From: Ficedula albicollis
Taxonomy: Eukaryota; Chordata; Aves; Passeriformes; Muscicapidae
Direction: 5' to 3'
Length of the DNA: 64,000 nucleotides
Assembly: GCF_000247815.1 (NCBI RefSeq)
Contig: NC_021671.1
Location: 27,189,162-27,253,161 of the forward strand
Positions 13,913 through 28,592 of the stretch are shown here, one piece after another; position 1 is the stretch's first letter; each line of letters begins with the position of its first letter. The notes beneath the pieces were generated by a model that searched no databases, had not been told where the DNA came from, and was given only the letters and a program-made list of their open reading frames with translations. The translations under genes and the position numbers were made by a program.

Positions 13913-14340
13913 AGTTCCTGGGTTGCGCTCCCCTTCAATCTTGTCAGCTGTAAAATGGGTCTCTTTTTAACCCATAATGGATCAGCGAGATTAAAGGTGA
14001 AGTCATGAATTAGTAGCGGTGACAGCCCAGCACGATGGCCCCGGCAGCAGGGGGTCTCTCTTTGTGCTCGTCCACTCTGACCCCCCGTGCCACTCTCCGC
14101 CTGTGGGAACCGGACAAGAAGAATGTCGGGGTGGGGCCGCAGCCCCGGCCCAGCCCGGCCAGCGCCCCCCGCACATTCTTTCCCTGGAAATATTCTGACA
14201 TCACCCCGCCGTCCCTCCTTGCCGGCTCCTTCGTTAACTCCTTTATGCCTTGCCGCCGGCAGACAATGGGTCCTGCTGCAGGCAGCAGGGGGAGGAGGGG
14301 AGGGACGCATCTTTCCCAGGACAACTTTTTCATGAGCTCT
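13913..14340. promoter_or_regulatory. CpG-rich block, possible CpG-island promoter
   Basis: GC-rich for this window, with roughly two dozen CpG dinucleotides by eye in about 430 bp, densest around 14030-14280. The surrounding DNA has very few CpGs. CpG islands in vertebrates usually mark promoters, but no first exon, TATA box or downstream gene is recognisable, so direction is unknown. The poly-C tract lies directly upstream on the plus strand. It could also be an isolated GC-rich conserved element. Confidence 0.35.
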
Positions 14341-16269
14341 GCACCTAAGCCAAGCGTGGGTTTTAAGACTGGGAGGTGGGTGGATTTTCTAGGAGTTGAG
14401 ATGCCACTCTCCGTGACACAAAAAAACCCAAGTGAAACGCGTCAGTAATGCAGGAAGATTTCTTTGGAGTTTTAAACCTGAATTCCTAGAACAAAACCAT
14501 CCCTACCATAAACACAGCTTATTTGGTGGCTGCATTTTGCCTTGAGAAGTACATCAAAACAGCTCATTGGAACCTTTGCAAAAGCATGATGCATTTCCAG
14601 TGTCCTCCATGAAAAACTGTGGTAGGGCAATATTGGGGACAAACACAAGAGGAGCTTCCTCTTGAGAATTCCTCTTTTGGGGAGAATTCCTCTCCCACTG
14701 AGAGCAGTGGGACAGCAACAGAGCTATACTTTTCTGCAAATGTGAAACAGACTGGTCTTCCTGCTCACATCCTCTGGGATATATTTTATCCTTACTGAAA
14801 CGTAAATTTAGTGTGGGATTCAGCCTATCTTCTAGGATAAGAACCTAGACTTTTCATAGTCCTTCCCAATGAATGCACTAATTAATTGATTGTAGCAGGA
14901 TTTGTTATCCTGACTGATTTACCCTCTTAGTGAAGAAAGTTCACACTTCTGAACATTTAAAGCTCTCCTATTGCACCTGCACCAGAGCTATCCCATCTCA
15001 TACCACTTCTCTGAGGGATGTAATGTGTACAGGACTCATCCAGAAAGGATGGTTCCAGAGGATCTTCCCAACACCACAAGAGGATCACTAAAAACCATTT
15101 AACTGCGTGAGCAGTTTCAATTTCATTCTTGTGATATTATAAAGTCTGATAAGAATTCACTATCTCTATGCCTTGAAGTTCTTCTCAAGCAGGTCCTAGA
15201 CGCACCCCAACAGAGTCACACGGATTTACGCTTCTGAAACTTCATAAAGGCATTTTAAGATGTCTAAATTCATAACTGTAATTCCTACTTGGAGGCTGTC
15301 TAGCCCCAGGAAAACATTAGTGTTTGCAGGATTCCTCCATGTTACTCTAAAAGATGCCAGACCACTTGTTTCTCTGTTCCAAGTGGAGTGATCTGGAAAA
15401 CAACCCCTCCTCTAACTTACTTTGCAGATACTCCTGGGATACACATGAGGAAATTATTGACCAGGTCTTGGAGAAGAGGGTAAGGGAAGAAAAGTAAGCA
15501 TTACAGCCAGACCTCTTTTCTTATAGGACCTCATTTTGCCTTTTCTGTGGCTCACTAGACAAAGAACCAGTTAAAGATGCAGGGATATTTCCTGTAAAAC
15601 CAGCACAAATAAATGAGTGAATGGACAGCGCAGACACCAGAGCCTCTTCATCTCTTGAGCAATGTGTACTCGCACTACCTGCAGGTTGGAAACCCCAGCT
15701 TGACATCACCCTGTTCAGCCCCAGGCAGCCCTAGCCTGACCACAGGACTGTGCAGGAAGTCCCTGCCAAGGAAAGGAGCCGCTCTGAGGCTCCAGGAGCA
15801 GCAGCCCTGTCTCCAGCCCCGAGCAGCAGCGGGCACCGGCTGGGAGCAGTCACTGGAGTGTGCAGATGGCACAGCCTCAAACAGGTTTCTGACTGGATGA
15901 GCTGACAGCATTTCCACATCAGTTCATGTCAGCTGTGTGGTATCCAGTTACACTTTCTGCAGGTCTGCTGGACCTGTTTCCCAGAACAGGCTCATCCCTG
16001 CCTGGCACCTACAGGGCTGCAATCCATAACGCTACATTTGGAGGACAAAGAGGAGAGCACATTGGAGTTGTACCTAACTGGCAAGGGCAGGCTGCAGGAT
16101 GCACATTGCAAAGTGTCTCTTGGCAACAGGCACAGGGAGGCCTGGACCAAATGGGACAGCTCACAAGCTACCAGCTACACTCCCTTCCAGATAACACCCT
16201 CCAAGCCCAGGGGAGAAGAGTTTAGATTGCAACCAGCAAAGGTCTTAGCAAGCTGAGCAAGTTGCCTAC
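14341..16269. other. Non-coding stretch, no feature seen
   Basis: Mixed-composition unique sequence. A 95-codon plus frame at 15613-15900 and its minus shadows sit in a locally GC-richer patch and show no domain. Confidence 0.5.
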
Positions 16270-16383
16270 CTGATTTGCCAGACGAGGATCCCTGAAATAT
16301 TTAGTGTCAGTGTCTGTCCAGTATTCACAATGCTCTTCTATTTCCCTAGGAAGTTGCAGATTTAGGTGCAATCTTTTCTCTGC
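16270..16383 (-). CDS. Candidate internal coding exon (114 bp, phase 0), gene unknown
   Basis: On the minus strand a polypyrimidine stretch ending TTTCTCTCAG lies immediately before 16383. A good donor, AAATCAG/GTAGGC, follows 16270. The 114 bases between are 38 codons with no stop and both boundaries fall in phase 0. The peptide is charged and protein-like (it includes LPREIEEHCEYW and a TDTDTKYF segment), unlike the hydrophobic or cysteine-rich translations typical of random frames here. The open frame continues to 16425, and a second acceptor-like CAG at about 16410 would give a 140-bp exon instead. I do not recognise the family. No partner exon was found nearby, so this could be one exon of a gene with long introns or a chance match. 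Confidence 0.3.
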
Positions 16384-16425
16384 CTGAGAGAAATCAAACT
16401 CATATCTCACTGAAGAAGTGCCCAA

Positions 16426-18330
16426 TCTCTATATAGCTGCGTGTGCTCAGAGGGAAAGGTAGGGACAAGGCTGAATTTACCTCTCAGATCTTCCTTTGCA
16501 ACATAAGAAAATTCCAAGTATCTGCACTCAGTCCTTAGGCTACAGGGTCATGTTCCTTCTCTTTGGCATGCCACTGAAAGCAAATGACTGGATGTTCTGT
16601 GGCAGTGCTCCAGCAAGCAAGCTCCTGGCCAGGGCAGCAAGTGCACTCTGGGAATAGGAGAAAACATCTTTCCACAAAGGGGTGGGACTAGAGCCTCATA
16701 AACCTCAGGCAAATACACTGGGCAGTGGGTGTCTGTAAAGGATTATATAAAGCACTGGCCATGTCCTACATTTAAAATTGTGTGTATTTATTTTTTTAGA
16801 ATAAATGTTTTAGCCTTCCATGGTGAATGGGTGAGCAAAGGATTGTGCACAGGCAGGCAGGGCTGACTCCAGGGCAGTTCAGGGGAAGGTGCTGTGAGGG
16901 GCACTTCACTCTGACCCTCTCTGTCACCTGGCTGGTTATGGCATAACCTGTGGGCTCTTTAGGAGTCTCTGTGGATGTAGAGGCAAGGCATAAGGCTGAG
17001 GATCCCACTGTGAGGAGGAGTGGCAGATGGAAAGGAGTTTCTTCCCTTAAAGGCTTCAAAGAGCTTTCCTGGAATTTGTTCCTTGCCTCACCCAAACAGA
17101 TGGAGGAAGAGCAGCATTTAGCTTATGGAGCAGTGGTGTTGTCATAAATCATGATTTCATTAAGTATAGTGTATTTCTTCTTAAAGTATGGGCTTCTGTA
17201 TTCTTTTCATATTAAGGAAACAAGAAAATATATGCCCTCAGGGTCTGGAGAATAGCTTGAAAACAGTCACCTTTCTAATATCAACATCAGATAGCAAACA
17301 ATTAATAGTGTTGAAATGCACTTCCAAGTACTGTTGTCTAAAAAGCATTATAAAGAATTAATTCTGGTTTTGTTAATTTTGAGAATTTAGACCCCATATC
17401 AGGTTTTGTGGCTCCTGACTACTGTCTGTTGAATAATGGAGCTTGAGCATCCTCTGATTTCACCACAGCCAGGAGCATTTCATAAGTCTCTCTGTTTGGA
17501 GCTGGGCGAGACCCCCTTCAGGGCTGGGGAAGCTTGGAGCAATGGAGAGTGATTAAGAAGGAAATCACCTCCCAGAGTCACAGAGGCATCAGACACAAGT
17601 GTATTTTCCCTGAACAGTTGTCCCCTGTCGTATATGATCCCATATCCAGCCCAAGAGTTCTGTTCATTCCTCCACAACCCAAACCCAAGCAGTCCTGAGA
17701 ACAGCTTGATTCTCCTTGGTGGCTCATTAGCAGCTGAAGAGGAAGCCCAGTGGGAAGCAATCCAGTCCTAAGCAACAGTAATCTCCAACTCCATTTCTAT
17801 GTGAATTTCCTGGAGGGCTGCAGCTCTCTATTCACTCTCTCTATTCCACAAGAGTGCATTGGTTGGGAGTAGCACAGAGATTTGGTTCCTTCTTGTGTCT
17901 CCTGCCTGCAGCCCCCTCGTGCAGCCCGAATCCACAATGGGGATCCCTGCCTGTGCCAAAGCAGCTTCCTGCACCTCTGCTCTTCTCTCACTGGACACCC
18001 TGTCTGTGCACACCAAAACCACTGCCTTGCTCCTTTGCTTGGACCTGGGCAATTTATAACAACTAGTGAACATTGAGGACACACCCTTTGGCTGAGCACT
18101 GCCTGCAAATAAGAATATAATCTTATCATCTCTGGTGTCACCTGCTCAGCTCCTGGACGTGCAGCCCAGCAGCAGCTCCTGCTCTGAGCTCCCTCCAGGG
18201 TTATCCCTGCCACCTGCCCTCCCCTGCCAGTGTCAGGGAGAGCTGTGCTGGATGCTGGGAGGCATCACAGGGCCAGTGCTCGCTATGCCGTGTCCCTGCA
18301 GGCTGTCACTCGCTCCTGTTGCACAAGGAG
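16426..18330. other. Non-coding stretch, no feature seen
   Basis: No gene or known repeat recognised. GC content rises from about 17800 toward the minisatellite, which accounts for several overlapping short open frames (138 codons minus at 17797-18213, and 65-92-codon plus frames). None has a domain. Confidence 0.5.
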
Positions 18331-18333
18331 GCG

Positions 18334-18458
18334 TGCACACACACACACCTTTCAGTGCACACACACCTTTCAGTGCACACACACCTTTCAGTGCACACAC
18401 ACACACCTTTTAGTGCACACACACACCTTTCAATGCACACACACACCTTTCAGTGCAA
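18334..18458. repeat. CA-rich minisatellite, left arm
   Basis: Six or so units built from (CA)n followed by CCTTTCAGTG, with unit lengths varying between about 18 and 22 bp and some point variants (TTTTAGTG, TTTCAATG). The arm ends abruptly at a poly-C tract. Confidence 0.95.
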
Positions 18459-18460
18459 CC

Positions 18461-20277
<1,817 letters not shown>

Positions 20278-20768
20278 NNNNNNNNNNNNNNNNNNNNNNN
20301 NNNNNNNNNNNNNNNNNNNNNNNNNNNNNNNNNNNNNNNNNNNNNNNNNNNNNNNNNNNNNNNNNNNNNNNNNNNNNNNNNNNNNNNNNNNNNNNNNNNN
20401 NNNNNNNNNNNNNNNNNNNNNNNNNNNNNNNNNNNNNNNNNNNNNNNNNNNNNNNNNNNNNNNNNNNNNNNNNNNNNNNNNNNNNNNNNNNNNNNNNNNN
20501 NNNNNNNNNNNNNNNNNNNNNNNNNNNNNNNNNNNNNNNNNNNNNNNNNNNNNNNNNNNNNNNNNNNNNNNNNNNNNNNNNNNNNNNNNNNNNNNNNNNN
20601 NNNNNNNNNNNNNNNNNNNNNNNNNNNNNNNNNNNNNNNNNNNNNNNNNNNNNNNNNNNNNNNNNNNNNNNNNNNNNNNNNNNNNNNNNNNNNNNNNNNN
20701 NNNNNNNNNNNNNNNNNNNNNNNNNNNNNNNNNNNNNNNNNNNNNNNNNNNNNNNNNNNNNNNNNNNN
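20278..20768. other. Assembly gap (491 N)
   Basis: Run of N inside the 22-bp minisatellite. The array resumes at 20769-20793, so the gap probably holds more units. The true size is unknown. Confidence 0.99.
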
Positions 20769-20796
20769 CACACACACCTTTCAGTGCACACACATT
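20769..20796. repeat. End of the CA-rich minisatellite
   Basis: One further unit (CACACACACC TTTCAGTG CACACACA) after the gap, then unique sequence. Confidence 0.85.
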
Positions 20797-20812
20797 GCTG
20801 TGTGTGTGCCAG

Positions 20813-20978
20813 CAGAGCCTGGCACACTGCTGCTCTCTCTGTGCAGACTGGGTCAGGATAGGGGGGCATTATTTAGTCCTTCCCCTATCTATATTCAGAG
20901 CCTGGCACACTGCTGCTCTCTCTGTGCAGACTGGGTCAGGATAGGGGGGCATTATTTAGTCCTTCCCCTATCTATATT
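20813..20978. repeat. 83-bp direct tandem duplication
   Basis: The segment CAGAGCCTGGCACACTGC to CCTATCTATATT occurs at 20813-20895 and again at 20896-20978 with no difference seen. It lies directly next to the minisatellite and gap. Confidence 0.95.
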
Positions 20979-23820
20979 CACCCATTAAACCCAGAACATG
21001 GCTATGGCCATGGAAGGGAGAGAGGTGTTGTCTGTGCTGGACACGGGACTAACATGGACTATGATAATCTCCATTTTTGCCATTTCCCTGGAAAAAAAGG
21101 GAAAGTAAAGCCAATCCTGAACCACTGTGGGGTGTATCTTGCCTTATAGCAAAGCCATAGTTTAATAGCAGCTTTTTATTCAGTCACTCAGGTAGTTTCT
21201 TTCTGGAGGAAGGATGGGATTAAAAGCAGATTAAAATGATCAATGCTTCTCCAGTACAGCAGTATCAATCCAGTCCTTGATCTTCAGGAAGAATCTAGCT
21301 CTGAGAAAAATATTTGCCAAAAATACAGAAAGCCAAAATTTTAATTATTATGTCTCCGCCTGTTTCTCATACTGCTCACTTAGAAAACAACACAATGAAA
21401 CATTTCATTACCCCTTACTAGCTGCTGAGAAAATTCTGGAGTTACATTGAAACATCAGGCTTTCAGATGACTGCAACTTCTATCAAATACTTCTAAAGAC
21501 AACCAAAAATGTCTCCATTAGAAATACAAAAACATTTTGTGACCAACACTCTCCTAGGAAGGTTTATTATATTTGTAAAGTCAATTCCAGCTCATTTTGT
21601 TGGTGTTTTTTCTTTTATTTTGTATTTTTTTTCCAGATACCTACTAAATTGTATTGTGAGAAATGTATAAAGAATTTTTTTTTCCATTAGATTTTTATTT
21701 TAATCATCTAAAAATCATTCTTATGGAAATGAGAAAGACAAAAAGATTCCCCAGGGACTGAGAAACTTCACTGATTTGCATCATTAACACTGAAAAGAAC
21801 TTGCCTGGAAATGGCCCCTTCACATTTTCTTTTATTTACATTTCCAGACAAATACAAAATTAATTTCAACAAGAAGGTTTCTTGTAGATTCATATCCCAT
21901 TTTGATTAGTCTAGCCATTAAAACATGAATATAGCTTGCTGTGCTTTGATGGACTGATTTAGTCTTTGTTATACTGGAATTTTAAATGTTTTGGGGTTTT
22001 TTTAAAGTTTTTACTTCATTTATAAAGGGTTTGCAACATGGGGACTCTAAGTGATCATTGACTGTATTAACATTTATAATTAACACCAGTAATTATTAAG
22101 ATACTTTTGGAACAATTACCATTTGTGTCACGGAATGAGAAAAAAGTGACATTCATATAACAAAATTCTGCGGTTTCCATTTAAAAAGTCTGTCCAAGCA
22201 TAAGCAAAAAAAAAAAAAAACAAAAAAAACCCCAAAAAAACAAAACAGAGCACACTAAATATATATTTAAATGCAGATAAATTTCTATAAAAAGTAGTTC
22301 TTTTAAGGCTCGAATCTAAATTTTAAACAGTTTGCCTTCTTTGTGTCTTCTGAAGAGTTTTAGGTAACAAACTTTCAGTGTCATCACTAATAGCAGTTCA
22401 TGCCAAGGATTACTTTCTTAAAACTGCTACTCAAGCCCGGTGATTTGCAGTACACTTCTTATTACAGGATACATTATGCAGAAACCCTCTGCTATGTGAT
22501 GGGACATGGCAACCCTGCTGTGAGAATGCCTATCAGCGCTTCTTTTAAGGCCCTTTCTCAATTGTCAGCAAAGTATTTTTTAAGGTTAAAAGGTGTAAAA
22601 TTATTCTGAAATGCTTTTCTGACCTGTCGCCTATCACTGCAAAAAGCTATAGTTCATTTTTTTTTCTAAAATTGTATTTTTAAAATGTGATATTATAAGA
22701 ATAAAGCTAGTAAGAAAAATATAGTTTTCTGTGCTTTTCATTATATTTTTCGTAATTTTTTCAGTAGTGATACACGTTAAGATTGTAAGTCCCTTTTTAT
22801 TTCTGATTTTTTTTCATTATGATCCTTACTTTCCTGTGAGTCAGTTATGATGTGCAATTAGTGAGAAACCAGCAATTACAATAAAAATCTTTTAATTTAT
22901 ATTTTTGTGGATTTTCAAATGAATTCCTGAATCATATTCTCTAGTGTAAAAGTCAAATGCAGCAGGGTCATGAAGCATAATCTCATTTTACTGGTATATA
23001 AAGCTCACAAGATCTGTCATTCCTCGAGTACTACCTGTACTTTGATTGAAACAACATTGAATATCAGCAGGAAAACTAGAAGAAGGCTTCTATTCTTCAG
23101 ACTCGTAGCTGGCTTTTATAGCTTTGCAAGCTGCTTAACTCTAGATTTCCCAGGCTACATGCACGATTCAAGGTCAATGATCCTATAGTTTTAAATCCTG
23201 TGCACAAGAGGTTACCATCTCCCATTGTCTGTAGCTTAAGATTTCCAATGGCAGCTAACTATTTATGTGCTGGTAAAATGCTGGAAGGTATCTGAAATCA
23301 CTTTTCACTGTGTTTCATGGACTGTTTATAGCACAATCTTATCAGACAACACTGGAGAGCTCAGCCTTGCTGTAAAGAAGCGTCAGACATGAAAGCTTGA
23401 TTTTCCCATCTGATATGTGATACATGCACACAACAGTGTGAGTTGCAGCCAGAGCCAAGAAGAGAAGTACAAATAGGTGGTGCAGCTGAAACCAGATGCT
23501 GTTCTGGGTTTATGCACTGAGTTTGTGGCTTGTAGCAGAACACCAAGGTGACTGCACCTAAGAATTCTTATAGCATAGCTACAAGAAGGGACAAGAAATG
23601 AGAAGGCATCGTCATTTTGCACTCAGGTACCTGGGAGGTTTGTATCAGTCCTTTCCAACATGGACTCATCCACTTCTCCTAACACCCACCTAAGCAGTGT
23701 GAGCCTCCAGAAAGGTTTCTTCCTGTATCCTTCAGTGCTGTTAGTGGTGAGGTGTGTGCAAGTCGAGCAATTGCTGTGTACTGTGCTGGCATTACCAAAA
23801 GGCAGACTGCACATTCTGCT
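20979..23820. other. AT-rich non-coding stretch
   Basis: Strongly AT-rich, especially about 21,540-22,960, with many T and A runs and an A-rich tract with scattered Cs at 22206-22246. A motif at 20981-21013 (CCCATTAAACCCAGAAC...) recurs at 25710 (see findings). Open frames of 60-79 codons here have no recognisable domain. AATAAA motifs (near 22701 and 22881) are expected by chance at this composition. Confidence 0.5.
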
Positions 23821-23956
23821 TCACATTGATTTTATCACATTCTCTTTATTAACTGACTATATCTCATGGGCATAAAGTCTCATCTTAGTCACATTGATTT
23901 TATCACATTCTCTTTATTAATTGACTATATCTCGTGGGCATAAAGTCTCATCTTAG
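23821..23956. repeat. 68-bp direct tandem duplication
   Basis: TCACATTGATTTTATCAC to CATCTTAG at 23821-23888 is repeated at 23889-23956 with two substitutions (AACTGAC/AATTGAC and CTCATGGG/CTCGTGGG). Confidence 0.95.
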
Positions 23957-23983
23957 CCTGCTTGCAAGTATCTTGATAGCCAA

Positions 23984-24131
23984 ACAGAAGGTTGCCATTC
24001 ATACACACATAGATGACTGCACCTCAAGTTTTTTGGACCACACAAGTATAACAAACAACAGAAGGTTGCCATTCATACACACATAGATGACTGCACCTCA
24101 AGTTTTTTGGACCACACAAGTATAACAAACA
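23984..24131. repeat. 74-bp direct tandem duplication
   Basis: ACAGAAGGTTGCCATTC to GTATAACAAACA at 23984-24057 is repeated at 24058-24131 without visible change. It lies only 28 bp from the 68-bp duplication. Confidence 0.95.
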
Positions 24132-27100
24132 AGCATGTTTCCCAGCAAGAAACACTCCAGAAATCTGCTCAGAAGCATGGCCTGGCTCAGCATCCCTGGG
24201 GGCCCTTCATCCCTATGTCTGTGCAGGATAAGAGCAGGGCTTATCTTCAGCCAGGTCCTGGGTTCAGGAGCAAGTGTTTAGGTCTTGGATATGAGAACAG
24301 AAAGTGAGATTTCACATCACAGCACAAAGCACAAGGCCAAGGAGCACACATGCTGTGCTCCAAGGACGAGACTATTCAGCCAGAAGTGCCTAGAGAAGCT
24401 TGCAGCACCCAGCACATTCAGCTCTAAAACTCCTCCCATGGATGACTGTTTACTGCTATGATAGATGGAGTAATTATTTCAGACAACAAGCCAGCAAATT
24501 TCTAAAACTATACCCAAGGATTTAAAACACTATATTTAGAAGTTGCTAACAAATTCAAAGTGCAAATGAGACCATTGTAGTCTAGAACTAAACATATAAA
24601 TCTTAATACTGGACAGTTCCAGATGAGATTGTTACAGGCACCATAAGGATGATCTTTTAAGTTAGACCCTGAAAAATATGGTCACTATATTTCAATATGT
24701 ATATATCTGTACACACAAAGTAAAATAAGTCTCTCAAACTTAACAGTTACTCTTCATTCCCTGTCAGTCTTCCTGCACCCATCCTGAATGCACAGCAGCC
24801 TTCTCTTACTCAGCTCCTTAAAACCCCGCTTCTTCCAGAGGGAGAAATTCAAGGAAGTTGGGAAGTGAAACCCACCTTTGACTCTCTCTAGACACTTTGT
24901 CTTTGGAGAAGGTAACTTCATGTTCATTCTGTGCATTTTTAGGACTGGTCAGAATCCTAGGCACATCTCAGATATGAAGTGTGGAGTGTTTAATGTCATG
25001 CTAGCCAGCTTTTTGGGACCAGACTAAGACACTTTTTAAAATCACTTGAAACTTGCCAGACTCTCTTCACAGAAGTCTTAGGTGCAGTAGAATTAATATG
25101 TTTTAACATTTAAAATTATTCTGTCTGGAATTAAAATAAGGGTTCCTTTTATCATATTGAAAGGAAATGTGCAAATCAAAAGCTATCTCACCCTTAAGTA
25201 GATATTTATGACTGGGATCTTATTCCTGGTTGAGGATAAACAATTCATAGACCTACAGCACTAAGATTTGGGAAATATTTACAAGAAGTGCTATTGTTCT
25301 TCTGAAGTTCCACATTCAATTTCTTCTACATCCAAATTCCAGCTGTGATATCCAGATAAGTGAGGAATAATAGGCAAGATTAGTGTCTTGATATAATTTT
25401 AATACCATCTTTACACCTCTTTCTATGCAATCATTTCCATGACATTACCACTATGGAGATGATAGGGCAGAATAAACCTAGAAGGCACAATCCTTAGGAC
25501 AATGAGAATTTAATTTTTACAATATTTCAGAGATGCTACCCAAATATCTGCCAAAAGAGGTCCCTGTGCAAAACAGGAACCATCCTGAAAATTCTTCTTT
25601 TCTAAGCACCCACTGAAGACAATGGTTGGGATTTGCAGGAAGTCTGGATTGCAGGCATCTCTGGGAAGTGATGCTCCACACTGTAGAATGATTAGGAGGA
25701 CCTATGTTGACCCATTAAACCCAGAACCTGGTTATGGCCATAATCCCAAATAAACGGAAATCCTGCTGTTAATTGCAGAGCCACAGGTTAAGGCATTTAA
25801 TTACTATCAGTTAATGGTAAGGATGTATTTTGGCCACTAAGTCAGGCCATGTAAGAGTTCAAAGCCCTGCAAGCCAGCAGCTTGAGGGCAGGGCTGTTCT
25901 GCAAAGGCACAGCTGGACACTGTAACCCAGTTGTGGCAGCTTCCCTCATGGATGGTCAGGAGCAGCAGGGAGTATTCCAGCAGTGCTGGGGAAAGCTGCA
26001 GATGCAGCAGGATGCTGTGCTTGTACAGCTTGCACTGCTTACCGTGCCCAGTCTAACCCAGACACCGAGCGCCTGAGCTCCTTCTTGCCCAAAGAGAGAG
26101 AGGCTACAGATCCAGGAGCATTTTCCAGAGCAAGGCTTTGGTAGGGAAGAAGTGTCATGTGTCTCGAAGCGTTATCAGGGGCAGGCAGACGAGAAGAAAA
26201 GAAAACAAGTCTGTCACATTCATCAGCAGTGTGTCCAAGACAGATATATGCAACTATTTTTTTCTTAATTTAAAGGTGCAAGTTAAATAAATAAATGTTC
26301 AAACAAGAAATTAACAAGACTACTTTAATGTCCAATGAACGTCAAGAAATAAAAATTAAGGAAATACAGCAACAGTATCCAGACTTTTAAAATTACCTGA
26401 TTTCCTAATCTAAACCATCATATCTTTGCATAGTAAAATGCAGTGATTTCAACTCAGTATTTTTCATACACACTTAGTATGGATATGTTGTTCTCACTTC
26501 TTGCACAAGACAGTACATTTTTCTGGGCACTGTGCAATATAAAATAAAGGTACCACTATTTTCCTGCCATTTCTTCATTTTCTTCCACTGGTTTTCCATT
26601 TTCAAGGTTTCCCATACTTTTCAAAAGAATCCCATATTGCTGAAAATGTTTTTGCATACTGCACAAGTGAGTAATTAAAACAAAAAAGAAGCAACTTCAT
26701 GATCATTTTTCATAAAAAACCATGCACTAAAGCTGTGGGTAAAGTGAAATAATGTTTTAGCCTGCTTTTAAAACTACAGTGGTGTTACATATACATACAT
26801 ACATATGCATGCTAACCGTATAGATATACTTATAAAATACAAAGAAATCAGATGAGGTAATAGCACCCCCTTCTGAGAGTTAGGACCAAAGCTTATGCCC
26901 TCACTTTAAAGCAAGTCAGGAGACTTTTCATCATGGTGCTACAGCTTTTTGTTATGCAGCTCCTACTTTATGTTTTGCCCTACTGTGCTAAACTTGAGAC
27001 ATGTACATACAACTTATTTGGCATTTATCTGCTCCTCATTCTGTCACTTGAAGAATTCCTTGGTTACAAGGCAGCAATTACAATTTGCAGCTAAGAAGTC

Positions 27101-28592
27101 CACCAAAATTTCTTTTCCTCAGCTCACCTGTTCAATTATTCCATATATAAAATAGCCCTTGAAGTGGCTATTTTGCAGTCAGGGGACAGGTGGAGGGAGG
27201 TGAAGGCCGGTGTAAGTCAGCAGAAATGCCATTTCTCTCTTCAGCACCTCAGCTTTCCTGGGGATGGAGTTCAATCTCTTTTGAAATGGGCCCAGCCTGC
27301 TATTCCCCATGCCCTTTGCCTCCCCCAGTTTGAGGTGAGGGCAGGGAAGGACCAGGGCCTGTCTCCCCCTTGTAGCAGCAAGGGTTTAAGGAGTGGGAGC
27401 TGGGACCACACCCAGAGCCACTCTGGTGTCACAAGGGTACAGCAGTGCTCTATGAGCCTCCCTTGCCTTGTACCTACACCAGCAAATGTGGCCTTGGCTC
27501 CTGCCCTGGCCTGGCAAAAGGCTGACCTGCCAAAGGAGGGCATCTCCCACACTCTGATGGAAAACCCAAAGAGGATTTCCTGCCTCATCCATTCTATTCC
27601 AACAGCAAATTTCCCTTCAAGCAATTTCATCCCAATGGGAATGAGAAGATTCTTTCCCCATTTGCCCAACCCAAACATGGGCTGCTTTACACAGCGTGGT
27701 ACAGGGAGCAGAGAGCAGCCCTGTGAGCAGCTCTGTCCCACCACACCAGGCTTTTGTGGCATCAGGCCGCCCCAGCAGCCCACAGCTCACCAGCCCAGAG
27801 ACAAAAGAAATCACACCCAATAACAGCAATCACACCACAAAGCGCTCAGAGAGCAACTGAGAAATATGGCCAGGGTGGAGAGTCAAAAAGAGACTGTAGC
27901 AGTGTTCCTCAAGTTCCCACTTCTCTTTGAGAACTGATTTGTGGTATTTCTCAGTTTATCCTACTCTGGATAAATAGTAGTTTGCACAGACAGTACGGCA
28001 AAAACTTCTGTAGGGTTTACAATGCAGATAAGGTTATTTACTCTTCTCTGGGGTTTGGTTTTTTTAGGTTTTTTTTTTTGAGCTGCATAAGAAAGAAATG
28101 TGTTTGATGCAAGGTGCTACACTAAGGAAAATAGTGAAGGATGCAACTTAAAGCACAGAAATCCACATGACATTGAGCTATGTATAATTTACCATGACAA
28201 ATCAGTGCTCTAGCAGAAAGAGTGTCACAGCATGTGAAGAGAAAAATTAGCACAAGCTGAAGATAAGATAGACACTATTTTTTACTTGTAGTGCTAGGAA
28301 AAAAAAAGTAAAAATTAAGCCAAACAAATAGAAAAAAAATCAGTAATACTGAAAGGAAAAAAGGCACTATCAGGACATGCATAAAGGTATGCACCACAGA
28401 AATGCAACATCAGAATACCATATCATGATAAGGAAAATATTACAGCTGAAAAATTATTAAAGTGCACAAAAATTTATGTGGTAATGATGAATCTGATGGA
28501 AGAGCCTCCAGCAGAGATTTTTGCAGCCCAAAGCCTGCAGTAAACAGTATGCCAAGGTAACTATTAATAAAGTTACTGGGATGAGAACTTAC
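24132..28592. other. Non-coding stretch, no gene recognised
   Basis: Contains the second copy of a dispersed motif at about 25710-25800, a small ATAC/CATA microsatellite at 26788-26808 and a T run near 28071. A locally GC-rich patch at 27170-27830 has long frames on both strands (219 codons plus, 170 codons minus). Neither has a family match I recognise, and long frames on both strands point to composition rather than coding. Confidence 0.45.

Noticed and set aside
27164..27823. 219-codon plus frame with a 170-codon minus frame over the same bases
   Set aside because: Long frames on both strands in a GC-rich patch, with no domain and no splice or promoter context; best explained by composition.
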